Source: Methanosarcinales archaeon (GTDB taxonomy: Archaea > Halobacteriota > Syntropharchaeia > Alkanophagales > Methanospirareceae). Taken from it: a stretch of 5,541 nucleotides of DNA. This document shows positions 5,472 to 5,541 of the stretch, piece after piece (within the stretch, counting starts at the first letter, position 1; every line of letters begins with the position of its first letter). Where the stretch lies: contig QMVO01000138.1 of assembly GCA_003661125.1 (NCBI GenBank), forward strand, positions 1 through 5,541, read 5' to 3'. The translations under genes were made by a program, and so were the position numbers. The notes under the pieces are model-generated. The model saw only the letters and a program-made list of their open reading frames with translations. It made no database searches and was not told the origin of the DNA.

Positions 5472-5541
5472 ATGGCGGAAAATCTGAGTGGGGGTGTGGG
5501 GATACCAGTAATGGCAAGCGATTATCTAAGCTTGACGCTCA
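5472..5541 (+). CDS. Start of a protein gene cut by the window end
   Basis: The ATG is about 25 bases after a strong TATA box and opens a frame with no stop to the last base (23 codons: MAENLSGGVGIPVMASDYLS and onward). The residues are not enough to name a family. A second in-frame ATG at 5511 (MASDYL) is an alternative start, but the promoter spacing favours 5472. Function unknown. Confidence 0.6.
   Translation, partial: MAENLSGGVGIPVMASDYLSLTL

Noticed and set aside
1..5541. tRNA genes, CRISPR repeats, insertion sequences, integrase or attachment sites
   Set aside because: I read both strands for cloverleaf arms, regularly spaced repeats, transposase motifs and flanking duplications around the methyltransferase segment, and found none.

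Overview
The window is most likely archaeal. Two genes are characteristic of archaea: a stand-alone Tsr3 (DUF367) of the archaeal length, and RaSEA, the radical SAM half of archaeosine synthase. AT-rich TATA-like boxes also sit about 25-32 bases before three reading frames that lack a Shine-Dalgarno sequence, which fits leaderless or nearly leaderless transcripts. All recognised genes are on the + strand. I would guess a methanogen-related or otherwise anaerobic euryarchaeote, because arylacetate-CoA ligase/ACT pairs are common there, but the sequence does not fix a lineage.

Layout: (i) 1-150 is a promoter region. (ii) 151-2443 is a tight three-gene run. It holds a phenylacetate-CoA ligase (PaaK/COG1541) family enzyme, a tandem-ACT protein starting 1 base after it, and Tsr3 starting 3 bases after that. 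(iii) 2444-3011 is an AT-rich promoter and a GNAT acetyltransferase. (iv) 3043-4218 is an A+T-richer segment (about 38% GC by hand count over 3061-4020, against about 50% in six sampled lines of the ligase). It carries a beta-class SPPY-type DNA methyltransferase and a 53-residue ORF placed where a partner restriction gene would be expected. (v) 4215-5192 is RaSEA, overlapping the small ORF by ATGA. (vi) 5193-5471 is mostly non-coding, with one doubtful small ORF and an oligo-T tract, and ends in a good TATA box. (vii) 5472-5541 is the first 23 codons of a gene that runs off the window.

How the genes work together: the ligase probably makes aryl-CoA (or another acyl-CoA) from an acid, ATP and CoA. 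The ACT protein is a plausible amino-acid-sensing partner. Tsr3 and RaSEA are housekeeping RNA-modification enzymes, acting on the small-subunit rRNA and on tRNA position 15 respectively; both use S-adenosylmethionine but otherwise have no obvious link. The methyltransferase segment looks like an acquired, possibly decayed restriction-modification unit inserted between housekeeping genes. I see no CRISPR array, tRNA, rRNA or insertion sequence, and no clear previously undescribed multi-gene system. The methyltransferase/small-ORF junction is the part most worth a second look.
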